A stretch of DNA of 64,000 nucleotides, from the NCBI GenBank assembly GCA_914767715.1, contig OU612067.1:23906162-23970161 (forward strand), in the 5' to 3' direction. Under the pieces are notes generated by a model. That model searched no databases. It saw only the letters and a list, made by a program, of their open reading frames with translations, and was not told the origin of the DNA. Below, piece after piece: positions 1-11,200 of this stretch. Position numbers and translations under genes: made by a program. Numbering within the stretch: the first letter of the stretch is position 1; each line of letters opens with the position of its first letter. The stretch is from Membranipora membranacea. Lineage: Eukaryota; Bryozoa; Gymnolaemata; Cheilostomatida; Membraniporidae.

Positions 1-27
1 GCTGACGGAGAATGAAAAGCCGCAGAG

Positions 28-40
28 GCAAACGGTTTGC
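28..40. repeat. Dyad 1: 13-bp odd palindrome in every monomer
   Basis: GCAAAC and GTTTGC are perfect inverted arms around a single central G. The element recurs in essentially every copy. Whether it extrudes as a cruciform, binds a dimeric protein or is incidental cannot be seen here. Confidence 0.85.
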
Positions 41-60
41 TGATTCGAGATAAGCAGAAG

Positions 61-92
61 TTGCTCCTCCTCATGAGGTGAGTTAGAAGCAA
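61..92. repeat. Dyad 2: 10-bp palindrome inside a wider interrupted hairpin
   Basis: The core CCTCATGAGG (69-78) is its own reverse complement. It is flanked by TTGCT (61-65) and AGCAA (88-92), which are also complementary, giving a nested, interrupted stem. A G-to-C change at monomer base 77 (window 46971 and 48981) breaks the core palindrome in two related copies, so it is not strictly invariant. Confidence 0.75.
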
Positions 93-113
93 ATCTATTT
101 TTTGATCTGAGCG

Positions 114-121
114 AAAAAAAA
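114..121 (+). repeat. A8 tract
   Basis: Eight A residues flanked on both sides by GCG. It is A7 in the copy at about 17868-17874 and A9 at 42320-42328. Rigid A-tracts disfavour nucleosomes and bend DNA, so together with the T-tract at 298-307 it could help set nucleosome phase (inference). Confidence 0.85.
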
Positions 122-147
122 GCGTGATACCCACCCTTGGTATTATT

Positions 148-160
148 TTGAAAATTTCAA
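148..160. repeat. Dyad 3: AT-rich 13-bp odd palindrome
   Basis: TTGAAA and TTTCAA are perfect inverted arms around a central A, the same architecture as dyad 1. A few copies break it: A153T at 34321 and 35326, T156A at 39013 and 45710, and C158T at 37006, 37676, 43705 and 44373. Confidence 0.85.
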
Positions 161-183
161 GTCAGCTTAATTACCGCCCTATT

Positions 184-195
184 AATCCGAGGATT
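184..195. repeat. Dyad 4: AATCC-GA-GGATT
   Basis: Five-base inverted arms around a two-base spacer. It directly precedes the SspI hexamer AATATT (198-203). On its own this is near chance expectation; it is listed because it belongs to the set of dyads in the monomer. Confidence 0.7.
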
Positions 196-283
196 CCAAT
201 ATTCTGGATTTTGAATAAGGCCGATAAGAGCTTGAACTGGTTGGAGTTTGATAAAGATTCGAGAGAGTTTTAATTTTTGATGT

Positions 284-307
284 TGCCGTATGGCATGTTT
301 GTTTTTT
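284..307 (+). repeat. Dyad 5 (TGCC-GTAT-GGCA) followed by the variable T-tract
   Basis: A four-base stem (284-287 and 292-295) with loop GTAT is followed after two bases by the T-tract 298-307. The tract is T3-G-T6 in the G301 type and T10 in the main type. It is the most variable place in the unit: 11 of 16 indels in the array fall in it, as do the G301 and A305 polymorphisms. The layout imitates a rho-independent terminator, but the stem is very weak and the setting is satellite DNA, so I do not call a terminator. Confidence 0.75.
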
Positions 308-3300
308 AGCAAAAGTGACCCTTATTAAAACGGACGCTGACGGAGAATGAAAAGCCGCAGAGGCAAACGGTTTGCTGATTCGAGATAAGCAGAAGTTGCT
401 CCTCCTCATGAGGTGAGTTAGAAGCAAATCTATTTTTTGATCTGAGCGAAAAAAAAGCGTGATACCCACCCTTGGTATTATTTTGAAAATTTCAAGTCAG
501 CTTAATTACCGCCCTATTAATCCGAGGATTCCAATATTCTGGATTTTGAATAAGGCCGATAAGAGCTTGAACTGGTTGGAGTTTGATAAAGATTCGAGAG
601 AGTTTTAATTTTTGATGTTGCCGTATGGCATGTTTGTTTTTTAGCAAAAGTGACCCTTATTAAAACGGACGCTGACGGAGAATGAAAAGCCGCAGAGGCA
701 AACGGTTTGCTGATTCGAGATAAGCAGAAGTTGCTCCTCCTCATGAGGTGAGTTAGAAGCAAATCTATTTTTTGATCTGAGCGAAAAAAAAGCGTGATAC
801 CCACCCTTGGTATTATTTTGAAAATTTCAAGTCAGCTTAATTACCGCCCTATTAATCCGAGGATTCCAATATTCTGGATTTTGAATAAGGCCGATAAGAG
901 CTTGAACTGGTTGGAGTTTGATAAAGATTCGAGAGAGTTTTAATTTTTGATGTTGCCGTATGGCATGTTTTTTTTTTAGCAAAAGTGACCCTTATTAAAA
1001 CGGACGCTGACGGAGAATGAAAAGCCGCAGAGGCAAACGGTTTGCTGATTCGAGATAAGCAGAAGTTGCTCCTCCTCATGAGGTGAGTTAGAAGCAAATC
1101 TATTTTTTGATCTGAGCGAAAAAAAAGCGTGATACCCACCCTTGGTATTATTTTGAAAATTTCAAGTCAGCTTAATTACCGCCCTATTAATCCGAGGATT
1201 CCAATATTCTGGATTTTGAATAAGGCCGATAAGAGCTTGATCTGGTTGGAGTTTGATAAAGATTCGAGAGAGTTTTAATTTTTGATGTTGCCGTATGGCA
1301 TGTTTGTATTTTAGCAAAAGTGACCCTTATTAAAACGGACGCTGACGGAGAATGAAAAGCCGCAGAGGCAAACGGTTTGCTGATTCGAGATAAGCAGAAG
1401 TTGCTCCTCCTCATGAGGTGAGTTAGAAGCAAATCTATTTTTTGATCTGAGCGAAAAAAAAGCGTGATACCCACCCTTGGTATTATTTTGAAAATTTCAA
1501 GTCAGCTTAATTACCGCCCTATTAATCCGAGGATTCCAATATTCTGGATTTTGAATAAGGCCGATAAGAGCTTGAACTGGTTGGAGTTTGATAAAGATTC
1601 GAGAGAGTTTTAATTTTTGATGTTGCCGTATGGCATGTTTTTTTTTTAGCAAAAGTGACCCTTATTAAAACGGACGCTGACGGAGAATGAAAAGCCGCAG
1701 AGGCAAACGGTTTGCTGATTCGAGATAAGCAGAAGTTGCTCCTCCTCATGAGGTGAGTTAGAAGCAAATCTATTTTTTGATCTGAGCGAAAAAAAAGCGT
1801 GATACCCACCCTTGGTATTATTTTGAAAATTTCAAGTCAGCTTAATTACCGCCCTATTAATCCGAGGATTCCAATATTCTGGATTTTGAATAAGGCCGAT
1901 AAGAGCTTGAACTGGTTGGAGTTTGATAAAGATTCGAGAGAGTTTTAATTTTTGATGTTGCCGTATGGCATGTTTTTTTTTTAGCAAAAGTGACCCTTAT
2001 TAAAACGGACGCTGACGGAGAATGAAAAGCCGCAGAGGCAAACGGTTTGCTGATTCGAGATAAGCAGAAGTTGCTCCTCCTCATGAGGTGAGTTAGAAGC
2101 AAATCTATTTTTTGATCTGAGCGAAAAAAAAGCGTGATACCCACCCTTGGTATTATTTTGAAAATTTCAAGTCAGCTTAATTACCGCCCTATTAATCCGA
2201 GGATTCCAATATTCTGGATTTTGAATAAGGCCGATAAGAGCTTGAACTGGTTGGAGTTTGATAAAGATTCGAGAGAGTTTTAATTTTTGATGTTGCCGTA
2301 TGGCATGTTTGTTTTTTAGCAAAAGTGACCCTTATTAAAACGGACGCTGACGGAGAATGAAAAGCCGCAGAGGCAAACGGTTTGCTGATTCGAGATAAGC
2401 AGAAGTTGCTCCTCCTCATGAGGTGAGTTAGAAGCAAATCTATTTTTTGATCTGAGCGAAAAAAAAGCGTGATACCCACCCTTGGTATTATTTTGAAAAT
2501 TTCAAGTCAGCTTAATTACCGCCCTATTAATCCGAGGATTCCAATATTCTGGATTTTGAATAAGGCCGATAAGAGCTTGAACTGGTTGGAGTTTGATAAA
2601 GATTCGAGAGAGTTTTAATTTTTGATGTTGCCGTATGGCATGTTTGTTTTTTAGCAAAAGTGACCCTTATTAAAACGGACGCTGACGGAGAATGAAAAGC
2701 CGCAGAGGCAAACGGTTTGCTGATTCGAGATAAGCAGAAGTTGCTCCTCCTCATGAGGTGAGTTAGAAGCAAATCTATTTTTTGATCTGAGCGAAAAAAA
2801 AGCGTGATACCCACCCTTGGTATTATTTTGAAAATTTCAAGTCAGCTTAATTACCGCCCTATTAATCCGAGGATTCCAATATTCTGGATTTTGAATAAGG
2901 CCGATAAGAGCTTGAACTGGTTGGAGTTTGATAAAGATTCGAGAGAGTTTTAATTTTTGATGTTGCCGTATGGCATGTTTTTTTTTTAGCAAAAGTGACC
3001 CTTATTAAAACGGACGCTGACGGAGAATGAAAAGCCGCAGAGGCAAACGGTTTGCTGATTCGAGATAAGCAGAAGTTGCTCCTCCTCATGAGGTGAGTTA
3101 GAAGCAAATCTATTTTTTGATCTGAGCGAAAAAAAAGCGTGATACCCACCCTTGGTATTATTTTGAAAATTTCAAGTCAGCTTAATTACCGCCCTATTAA
3201 TCCGAGGATTCCAATATTCTGGATTTTGAATAAGGCCGATAAGAGCTTGAACTGGTTGGAGTTTGATAAAGATTCGAGAGAGTTTTAATTTTTGATGTTG

Positions 3301-4871
3301 CCGTATGGCATGTTTTTTTTTTAGCAAAAGTGACCCTTATTAAAACGGACGCTGACGGAGAATGAAAAGCCGCAGAGGCAAACGGTTTGCTGATTCGAGA
3401 TAAGCAGAAGTTGCTCCTCCTCATGAGGTGAGTTAGAAGCAAATCTATTTTTTGATCTGAGCGAAAAAAAAGCGTGATACCCACCCTTGGTATTATTTTG
3501 AAAATTTCAAGTCAGCTTAATTACCGCCCTATTAATCCGAGGATTCCAATATTCTGGATTTTGAATAAGGCCGATAAGAGCTTGAACTGGTTGGAGTTTG
3601 ATAAAGATTCGAGAGAGTTTTAATTTTTGATGTTGCCGTATGGCATGTTTGTTTTTTAGCAAAAGTGACCCTTATTAAAACGGACGCTGACGGAGAATGA
3701 AAAGCCGCAGAGGCAAACGGTTTGCTGATTCGAGATAAGCAGAAGTTGCTCCTCCTCATGAGGTGAGTTAGAAGCAAATCTATTTTTTGATCTGAGCGAA
3801 AAAAAAGCGTGATACCCACCCTTGGTATTATTTTGAAAATTTCAAGTCAGCTTAATTACCGCCCTATTAATCCGAGGATTCCAATATTCTGGATTTTGAA
3901 TAAGGCCGATAAGAGCTTGAACTGGTTGGAGTTTGATAAAGATTCGAGAGAGTTTTAATTTTTGATGTTGCCGTATGGCATGTTTTTTTTTTAGCAAAAG
4001 TGACCCTTATTAAAACGGACGCTGACGGAGAATGAAAAGCCGCAGAGGCAAACGGTTTGCTGATTCGAGATAAGCAGAAGTTGCTCCTCCTCATGAGGTG
4101 AGTTAGAAGCAAATCTATTTTTTGATCTGAGCGAAAAAAAAGCGTGATACCCACCCTTGGTATTATTTTGAAAATTTCAAGTCAGCTTAATTACCGCCCT
4201 ATTAATCCGAGGATTCCAATATTCTGGATTTTGAATAAGGCCGATAAGAGCTTGAACTGGTTGGAGTTTGATAAAGATTCGAGAGAGTTTTAATTTTTGA
4301 TGTTGCCGTATGGCATGTTTTTTTTTTAGCAAAAGTGACCCTTATTAAAACGGACGCTGACGGAGAATGAAAAGCCGCAGAGGCAAACGGTTTGCTGATT
4401 CGAGATAAGCAGAAGTTGCTCCTCCTCATGAGGTGAGTTAGAAGCAAATCTATTTTTTGATCTGAGCGAAAAAAAAGCGTGATACCCACCCTTGGTATTA
4501 TTTTGAAAATTTCAAGTCAGCTTAATTACCGCCCTATTAATCCGAGGATTCCAATATTCTGGATTTTGAATAAGGCCGATAAGAGCTTGAACTGGTTGGA
4601 GTTTGATAAAGATTCGAGAGAGTTTTAATTTTTGATGTTGCCGTATGGCATGTTTTTTTTTTAGCAAAAGTGACCCTTATTAAAACGGACGCTGACGGAG
4701 AATGAAAAGCCGCAGAGGCAAACGGTTTGCTGATTCGAGATAAGCAGAAGGTGCTCCTCCTCATGAGGTGAGTTAGAAGCAAATCTATTTTTTGATCTGA
4801 GCGAAAAAAAAGCGTGATACCCACCCTTGGTATTATTTTGAAAATTTCAAGTCAGCTTAATTACCGCCCTA

Positions 4872-7800
4872 TTAATCCGAGGATTCCAATATTCTGGATT
4901 TTGAATAAGGCCGATAAGAGCTTGAACTGGTTGGAGTTTGATAAAGATTCGAGAGAGTTTTAATTTTTGATGTTGCCGTATGGCATGTTTGTTTTTTAGC
5001 AAAAGTGACCCTTATTAAAACGGACGCTGACGGAGAATGAAAAGCCGCAGAGGCAAACGGTTTGCTGATTCGAGATAAGCAGAAGTTGCTCCTCCTCATG
5101 AGGTGAGTTAGAAGCAAATCTATTTTTTGATCTGAGCGAAAAAAAAGCGTGATACCCACCCTTGGTATTATTTTGAAAATTTCAAGTCAGCTTAATTACC
5201 GCCCTATTAATCCGAGGATTCCAATATTCTGGATTTTGAATAAGGCCGATAAGAGCTTGAACTGGTTGGAGTTTGATAAAGATTCGAGAGAGTTTTAATT
5301 TTTGATGTTGCCGTATGGCATGTTTTTTTTTTAGCAAAAGTGACCCTTATTAAAACGGACGCTGACGGAGAATGAAAAGCCGCAGAGGCAAACGGTTTGC
5401 TGATTCGAGATAAGCAGAAGTTGCTCCTCCTCATGAGGTGAGTTAGAAGCAAATCTATTTTTTGATCTGAGCGAAAAAAAAGCGTGATACCCACCCTTGG
5501 TATTATTTTGAAAATTTCAAGTCAGCTTAATTACCGCCCTATTAATCCGAGGATTCCAATATTCTGGATTTTGAATAAGGTCGATAAGAGCTTGAACTGG
5601 TTGGAGTTTGATAAAGATTCGAGAGAGTTTTAATTTTTGATGTTGCCGTATGGCATGTTTGTTTTTTAGCAAAAGTGACCCTTATTAAAACGGACGCTGA
5701 CGGAGAATGAAAAGCCGCAGAGGCAAACGGTTTGCTGATTCGAGATAAGCAGAAGTTGCTCCTCCTCATGAGGTGAGTTAGAAGCAAATCTATTTTTTGA
5801 TCTGAGCGAAAAAAAAGCGTGATACCCACCCTTGGTATTATTTTGAAAATTTCAAGTCAGCTTAATTACCGCCCTATTAATCCGAGGATTCCAATATTCT
5901 GGATTTTGAATAAGGCCGATAAGAGCTTGAACTGGTTGGAGTTTGATAAAGATTCGAGAGAGTTTTAATTTTTGATGTTGCCGTATGGCATGTTTTTTTT
6001 TTAGCAAAAGTGACCCTTATTAAAACGGACGCTGACGGAGAATGAAAAGCCGCAGAGGCAAACGGTTTGCTGATTCGAGATAAGCAGAAGTTGCTCCTCC
6101 TCATGAGGTGAGTTAGAAGCAAATCTATTTTTTGATCTGAGCGAAAAAAAAGCGTGATACCCACCCTTGGTATTATTTTGAAAATTTCAAGTCAGCTTAA
6201 TTACCGCCCTATTAATCCGAGGATTCCAATATTCTGGATTTTGAATAAGGCCGATAAGAGCTTGAACTGGTTGGAGTTTGATAAAGATTCGAGAGAGTTT
6301 TAACTTTTGATGTTGCCGTGTGGCATGTTTTTTTTTTAGCAAAAGTGACCCTTATTAAAACGGACGCTGACGGAGAATGAAAAGCCGCAGAGGCAAACGG
6401 TTTGCTGATTCGAGATAAGCAGAAGTTGCTCCTCCTCATGAGGTGAGTTAGAAGCAAATCTATTTTTTGATCTGAGCGAAAAAAAAGCGTGATACCCACC
6501 CTTGGTATTATTTTGAAAATTTCAAGTCAGCTTAATTACCGCCCTATTAATCCGAGGATTCCAATATTCTGGATTTTGAATAAGGCCGATAAGAGCTTGA
6601 ACTGGTTGGAGTTTGATAAAGATTCGAGAGAGTTTTAATTTTTGATGTTGCCGTATGGCATGTTTGTTTTTTAGCAAAAGTGACCCTTATTAAAACGGAC
6701 GCTGACGGAGAATGAAAAGCCGCAGAGGCAAACGGTTTGCTGATTCGAGATAAGCAGAAGTTGCTCCTCCTCATGAGGTGAGTTAGAAGCAAATCTATTT
6801 TTTGATCTGAGCGAAAAAAAAGCGTGATACCCACCCTTGGTATTATTTTGAAAATTTCAAGTCAGCTTAATTACCGCCCTATTAATCCGAGGATTCCAAT
6901 ATTCTGGATTTTGAATAAGGCCGATAAGAGCTTGAACTGGTTGGAGTTTGATAAAGATTCGAGAGAGTTTTAATTTTTGATGTTGCCGTATGGCATGTTT
7001 TTTTTTTAGCAAAAGTGACCCTTATTAAAACGGACGCTGACGGAGAATGAAAAGCCGCAGAGGCAAACGGTTTGCTGATTCGAGATAAGCAGAAGTTGCT
7101 CCTCCTCATGAGGTGAGTTAGAAGCAAATCTATTTTTTGATCTGAGCGAAAAAAAAGCGTGATACCCACCCTTGGTATTATTTTGAAAATTTCAAGTCAC
7201 CTTAATTACCGCCCTATTAATCCGAGGATTCCAATATTCTGGATTTTGAATAAGGCCGATAAGAGCTTGAACTGGTTGGAGTTTGATAAAGATTCGAGAG
7301 AGTTTTAATTTTTGATGTTGCCGTATGGCATGTTTGTTTTTTAGCAAAAGTGACCCTTATTAAAACGGACGCTGACGGAGAATGAAAAGCCGCAGAGGCA
7401 AACGGTTTGCTGATTCGAGATAAGCAGAAGTTGCTCCTCCTCATGAGGTGAGTTAGAAGCAAATCTATTTTTTGATCTGAGCGAAAAAAAAGCGTGATAC
7501 CCACCCTTGGTATTATTTTGAAAATTTCAAGTCAGCTTAATTACCGCCCTATTAATCCGAGGATTCCAATATTCTGGATTTTGAATAAGGCCGATAAGAG
7601 CTTGAACTGGTTGGAGTTTGATAAAGATTCGAGAGAGTTTTAATTTTTGATGTTGCCGTATGGCATGTTTTTTTTTTAGCAAAAGTGACCCTTATTAAAA
7701 CGGACGCTGACGGAGAATGAAAAGCCGCAGAGGCAAACGGTTTGCTGATTCGAGATAAGCAGAAGTTGCTCCTCCTCATGAGGTGAGTTAGAAGCAAATC

Positions 7801-8221
7801 TATTTTTTGATCTGAGCGAAAAAAAAGCGTGATACCCACCCTTGGTATTATTTTGAAAATTTCAAGTCAGCTTAATTACCGCCCTATTAATCCGAGGATT
7901 CCAATATTCTGGATTTTGAATAAGGCCGATAAGAGCTTGAACTGGTTGGAGTTTGATAAAGATTCGAGAGAGTTTTAATTTTTGATGTTGCCGAATGGCA
8001 TGTTTTTTTTTTAGCAAAAGTGACCCTTATTAAAACGGACGCTGACGGAGAATGAAAAGCCGCAGAGGCAAACGGTTTGCTGATTCGAGATATGCAGAAG
8101 TTGCTCCTCCTCATGAGGTGAGTTAGAAGCAAATCTATTTTTTGATCTGAGCGAAAAAAAAGCGTGATACCCACCCTTGGTATTATTTTGAAAATTTCAA
8201 GTCAGCTTAATTACCGCCCTA
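4872..8221. repeat. Possible local five-monomer pattern (copies 15-24)
   Basis: Scored at base 301, ten consecutive copies read G-T-G-T-T twice (G at 4991, 5661, 6666 and 7336). The same ten-copy string recurs at 19945-23294. Only one biallelic site supports it and each copy otherwise has its own private changes (for example two near 6304-6320), so this may be chance or a faded higher-order repeat of about 1675 bp. Confidence 0.35.
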
Positions 8222-11200
8222 TTAATCCGAGGATTCCAATATTCTGGATTTTGAATAAGGCCGATAAGAGCTTGAACTGGTTGGAGTTTGATAAAGATTC
8301 GAGAGAGTTTTAATTTTTGATGTTGCCGTATGGCATGTTTGTTTTTTAGCAAAAGTGACCCTTATTAAAACGGACGCTGACGGAGAATGAAAAGCCGCAG
8401 AGGCAAACGGTTTGCTGATTCGAGATAAGCAGAAGTTGCTCCTCCTCATGAGGTGAGTTAGAAGCAAATCTATTTTTTGATCTGAGCGAAAAAAAAGCGT
8501 GATACCCACCCTTGGTATTATGTTGAAAATTTCAAGTCAGCTTAATTACCCCCCTATTAATCCGAGGATTCCAATATTCTGGATTTTGAATAAGGCCGAT
8601 AAGAGCTTGAACTGGTTGGAGTTTGATAAAGATTCGAGAGAGTTTTAATTTTTGATGTTGCCGTATGGCATGTTTTTTTTTTAGCAAAAGTGACCCTTAT
8701 TAAAACGGACGCTGACGGAGAATGAAAAGCCGCAGAGGCAAACGGTTTGCTGATTCGAGATAAGCAGAAGTTGCTCCTCCTCATGAGGTGAGTTAGAAGC
8801 AAATCTATTTTTTGATCTGAGCGAAAAAAAAGCGTGATACCCACCCTTGGTATTATTTTGAAAATTTCAAGTCAGCTTAATTACCGCCCTATTAATCCGA
8901 GGATTCCAATATTCTGGATTTTGAATAAGGCCGATAAGAGCTTGAACTGGTTGGAGTTTGATAAAGATTCGAGAGAGTTTTAATTTTTGATGTTGCCGTA
9001 TGGCATGTTTGTTTTTTAGCAAAAGTGACCCTTATTAAAACGGACGCTGACGGAGAATGAAAAGCCGCAGAGGCAAACGGTTTGCTGATTCGAGATAAGC
9101 AGAAGTTGCTCCTCCTCATGAGGTGAGTTAGAAGCAAATCTATTTTTTGATCTGAGCGAAAAAAAAGCGTGATACCCACCCTTGGTATTATTTTGAAAAT
9201 TTCAAGTCAGCTTAATTACCGCCCTATTAATCCGAGGATTCCAATATTCTGGATTTTGAATAAGGCCGATAAGAGCTTGAACTGGTTGGAGTTTGATAAA
9301 GATTCGAGAGAGTTTTAATTTTTGATGTTGCCGTATGGCATGTTTGTTTTTTAGCAAAAGTGACCCTTATTAAAACGGACGCTGACGGAGAATGAAAAGC
9401 CGCAGAGGCAAACGGTTTGCTGATTCGAGATAAGCAGAAGTTGCTCCTCCTCATGAGGTGAGTTAGAAGCAAATCTATTTTTTGATCTGAGCGAAAAAAA
9501 AGCGTGATACCCACCCTTGGTATTATTTTGAAAATTTCAAGTCAGCTTAATTACCGCCCTATTAATCCGAGGATTCCAATATTCTGGATTTTGAATAAGG
9601 CCGATAAGAGCTTGAACTGGTTGGAGTTTGATAAAGATTCGAGAGAGTTTTAATTTTTGATGTTGCCGTATGGCATGTTTTTTTTTTAGCAAAAGTGACC
9701 CTTATTAAAACGGACGCTGACGGAGAATGAAAAGCCGCAGAGGCAAACGGTTTGCTGATTCGAGATAAGCAGAAGTTGCTCCTCCTCATGAAGTGAGATA
9801 GAAGCAAATCTATTTTTTGATCTGAGCGAAAAAAAAGCGTGATACCCACCCTTGGTATTATTTTGAAAATTTCAAGTCAGCTTAATTACCGCCCTATTAA
9901 TCCGAGGATTCCAATATTCTGGATTTTGAATAAGGCCGATAAGAGCTTGAACTGGTTGGAGTTTGATAAAGATTCGAGAGAGTTTTAATTTTTGATGTTG
10001 CCGTATGGCATGTTTGTTTTTTAGCAAAAGTGACCCTTATTAAAACGGACGCTGACGGAGAATGAAAAGCCGCAGAGGCAAACGGTTTGCTGATTCGAGA
10101 TAAGCAGAAGTTGCTCCTCCTCATGAGGTGAGTTAGAAGCAAATCTATTTTTTGATCTGAGCGAAAAAAAAGCGTGATACCCACCCTTGGTATTATTCTG
10201 AAAATTTCAAGTCAGCTTAATTACCGCCCTATTAATCCGAGGATTCCAATATTCTGGATTTTGAATAAGGCCGATAAGAGCTTGAACTGGTTGGAGTTTG
10301 ATAAAGATTCGAGAGAGTTTTAATTTTTGATGTTGCCGTATGGCATGTTTTTTTTTTTAGCAAAAGTGACCCTTATTAAAACGGACGCTGACGGAGAATG
10401 AAAAGCCGCAGAGGCAAACGGTTTGCTGATTCGAGATAAGCAGAAGTTGCTCCTCCTCATGAGGTGAGTTAGAAGCAAATCTATTTTTTGATCTGAGCGA
10501 AAAAAAAGCGTGATACCCACCCTTGGTATTATTTTGAAAATTTCAAGTCAGCTTAATTACCGCCCTATTAATCCGAGGATTCCAATATTCTGGATTTTGA
10601 ATAAGGCCGATAAGAGCTTGAACTGGTTGGAGTTTGATAAAGATTCGAGAGAGTTTTAATTTTTGATGTTGCCGTATGGCATGTTTTTTTTTTAGCAAAA
10701 GTGACCCTTATTAAAACGGACGCTGACGGAGAATGAAAAGCCGCAGAGGCAAACGGTTTGCTGATTCGAGATAAGCAGAAGTTGCTCCTCCTCATGAGGT
10801 GAGTTAGAAGCAAATCTATTTTTTGATCTGAGCGAAAAAAAAGCGTGATACCCACCCTTGGTATTATTTTGAAAATTTCAAGTCAGCTTAATTACCGCCC
10901 TATTAATCCGAGGATTCCAATATTCTGGATTTTGAATAAGGCCGATAAGAGCTTGAACTGGTTGGAGTTTGATAAAGATTCGAGAGAGTTTTAATTTTTG
11001 ATGTTGCCGTATGGCATGTTTGTTTTTTAGCAAAAGTGACCCTTATTAAAACGGACGCTGACGGAGAATGAAAAGCCGCAGAGGCAAACGGTTTGCTGAT
11101 TCGAGATAAGCAGAAGTTGCTCCTCCTCATGAGGTGAGTTAGAAGCAAATCTATTTTTTGATCTGAGCGAAAAAAAAGCGTGATACCCACCCTTGGTATT

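Larger units (their letters stand above)
1..335 (+). repeat. Reference monomer of the satellite (335 bp)
   Basis: This first copy serves as the coordinate frame for the array. I count 54 C and 77 G (39% G+C), so this strand is G-rich relative to C (skew about +0.18). Landmarks are dyads at 28-40, 69-78, 148-160, 184-195 and 284-295, an A8 tract at 114-121 and a T-rich tract at 298-307 (here T3-G-T6; T10 in the majority type). The 9-mer GATTCGAGA occurs twice, at 42-50 and 256-264, but I see no clear internal sub-repeat showing that the unit grew from a shorter one. It has single BspHI (TCATGA, 71-76) and SspI (AATATT, 198-203) sites and two AluI sites (164-167 and 229-232); the first AluI site is lost in copies with A165. 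The phase of the monomer start is arbitrary. Confidence 0.95.

Noticed and set aside
42-52. RNA polymerase III B-box-like motif (GATTCGAGATA), as expected of a tRNA-derived SINE
   Set aside because: Only about seven of 11 bases match on either strand and no A box lies at a suitable distance. Tandem head-to-tail copies without target-site duplications or A-tails are not SINE insertions.
32-77. Hammerhead ribozyme on the minus strand
   Set aside because: Satellites of about this size sometimes carry hammerheads, and CTCATGAG (70-77) with a downstream CGAA resembles the core. The invariant G5 is C here, stem II does not pair well and the base after GAA is not A, so an active ribozyme is not supported.
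284-307. Rho-independent or RNA polymerase III terminator
   Set aside because: A stem-loop followed by T10 looks the part, but the stem is four base pairs and there is no upstream gene. The same element recurs 191 times in a satellite.
182-469. Recurring 95-codon open frame on the minus strand, once per monomer
   Set aside because: It starts at GTG, not ATG, and covers most of a repeated 335-bp unit by chance. Because 335 is not a multiple of three it cannot form a continuous repeat protein. T-tract indels shift the frame in many copies, base-279 changes add stops in seven copies, and I recognise no domain, signal peptide or ribosome-binding context. There is no sign of constraint on amino acids.
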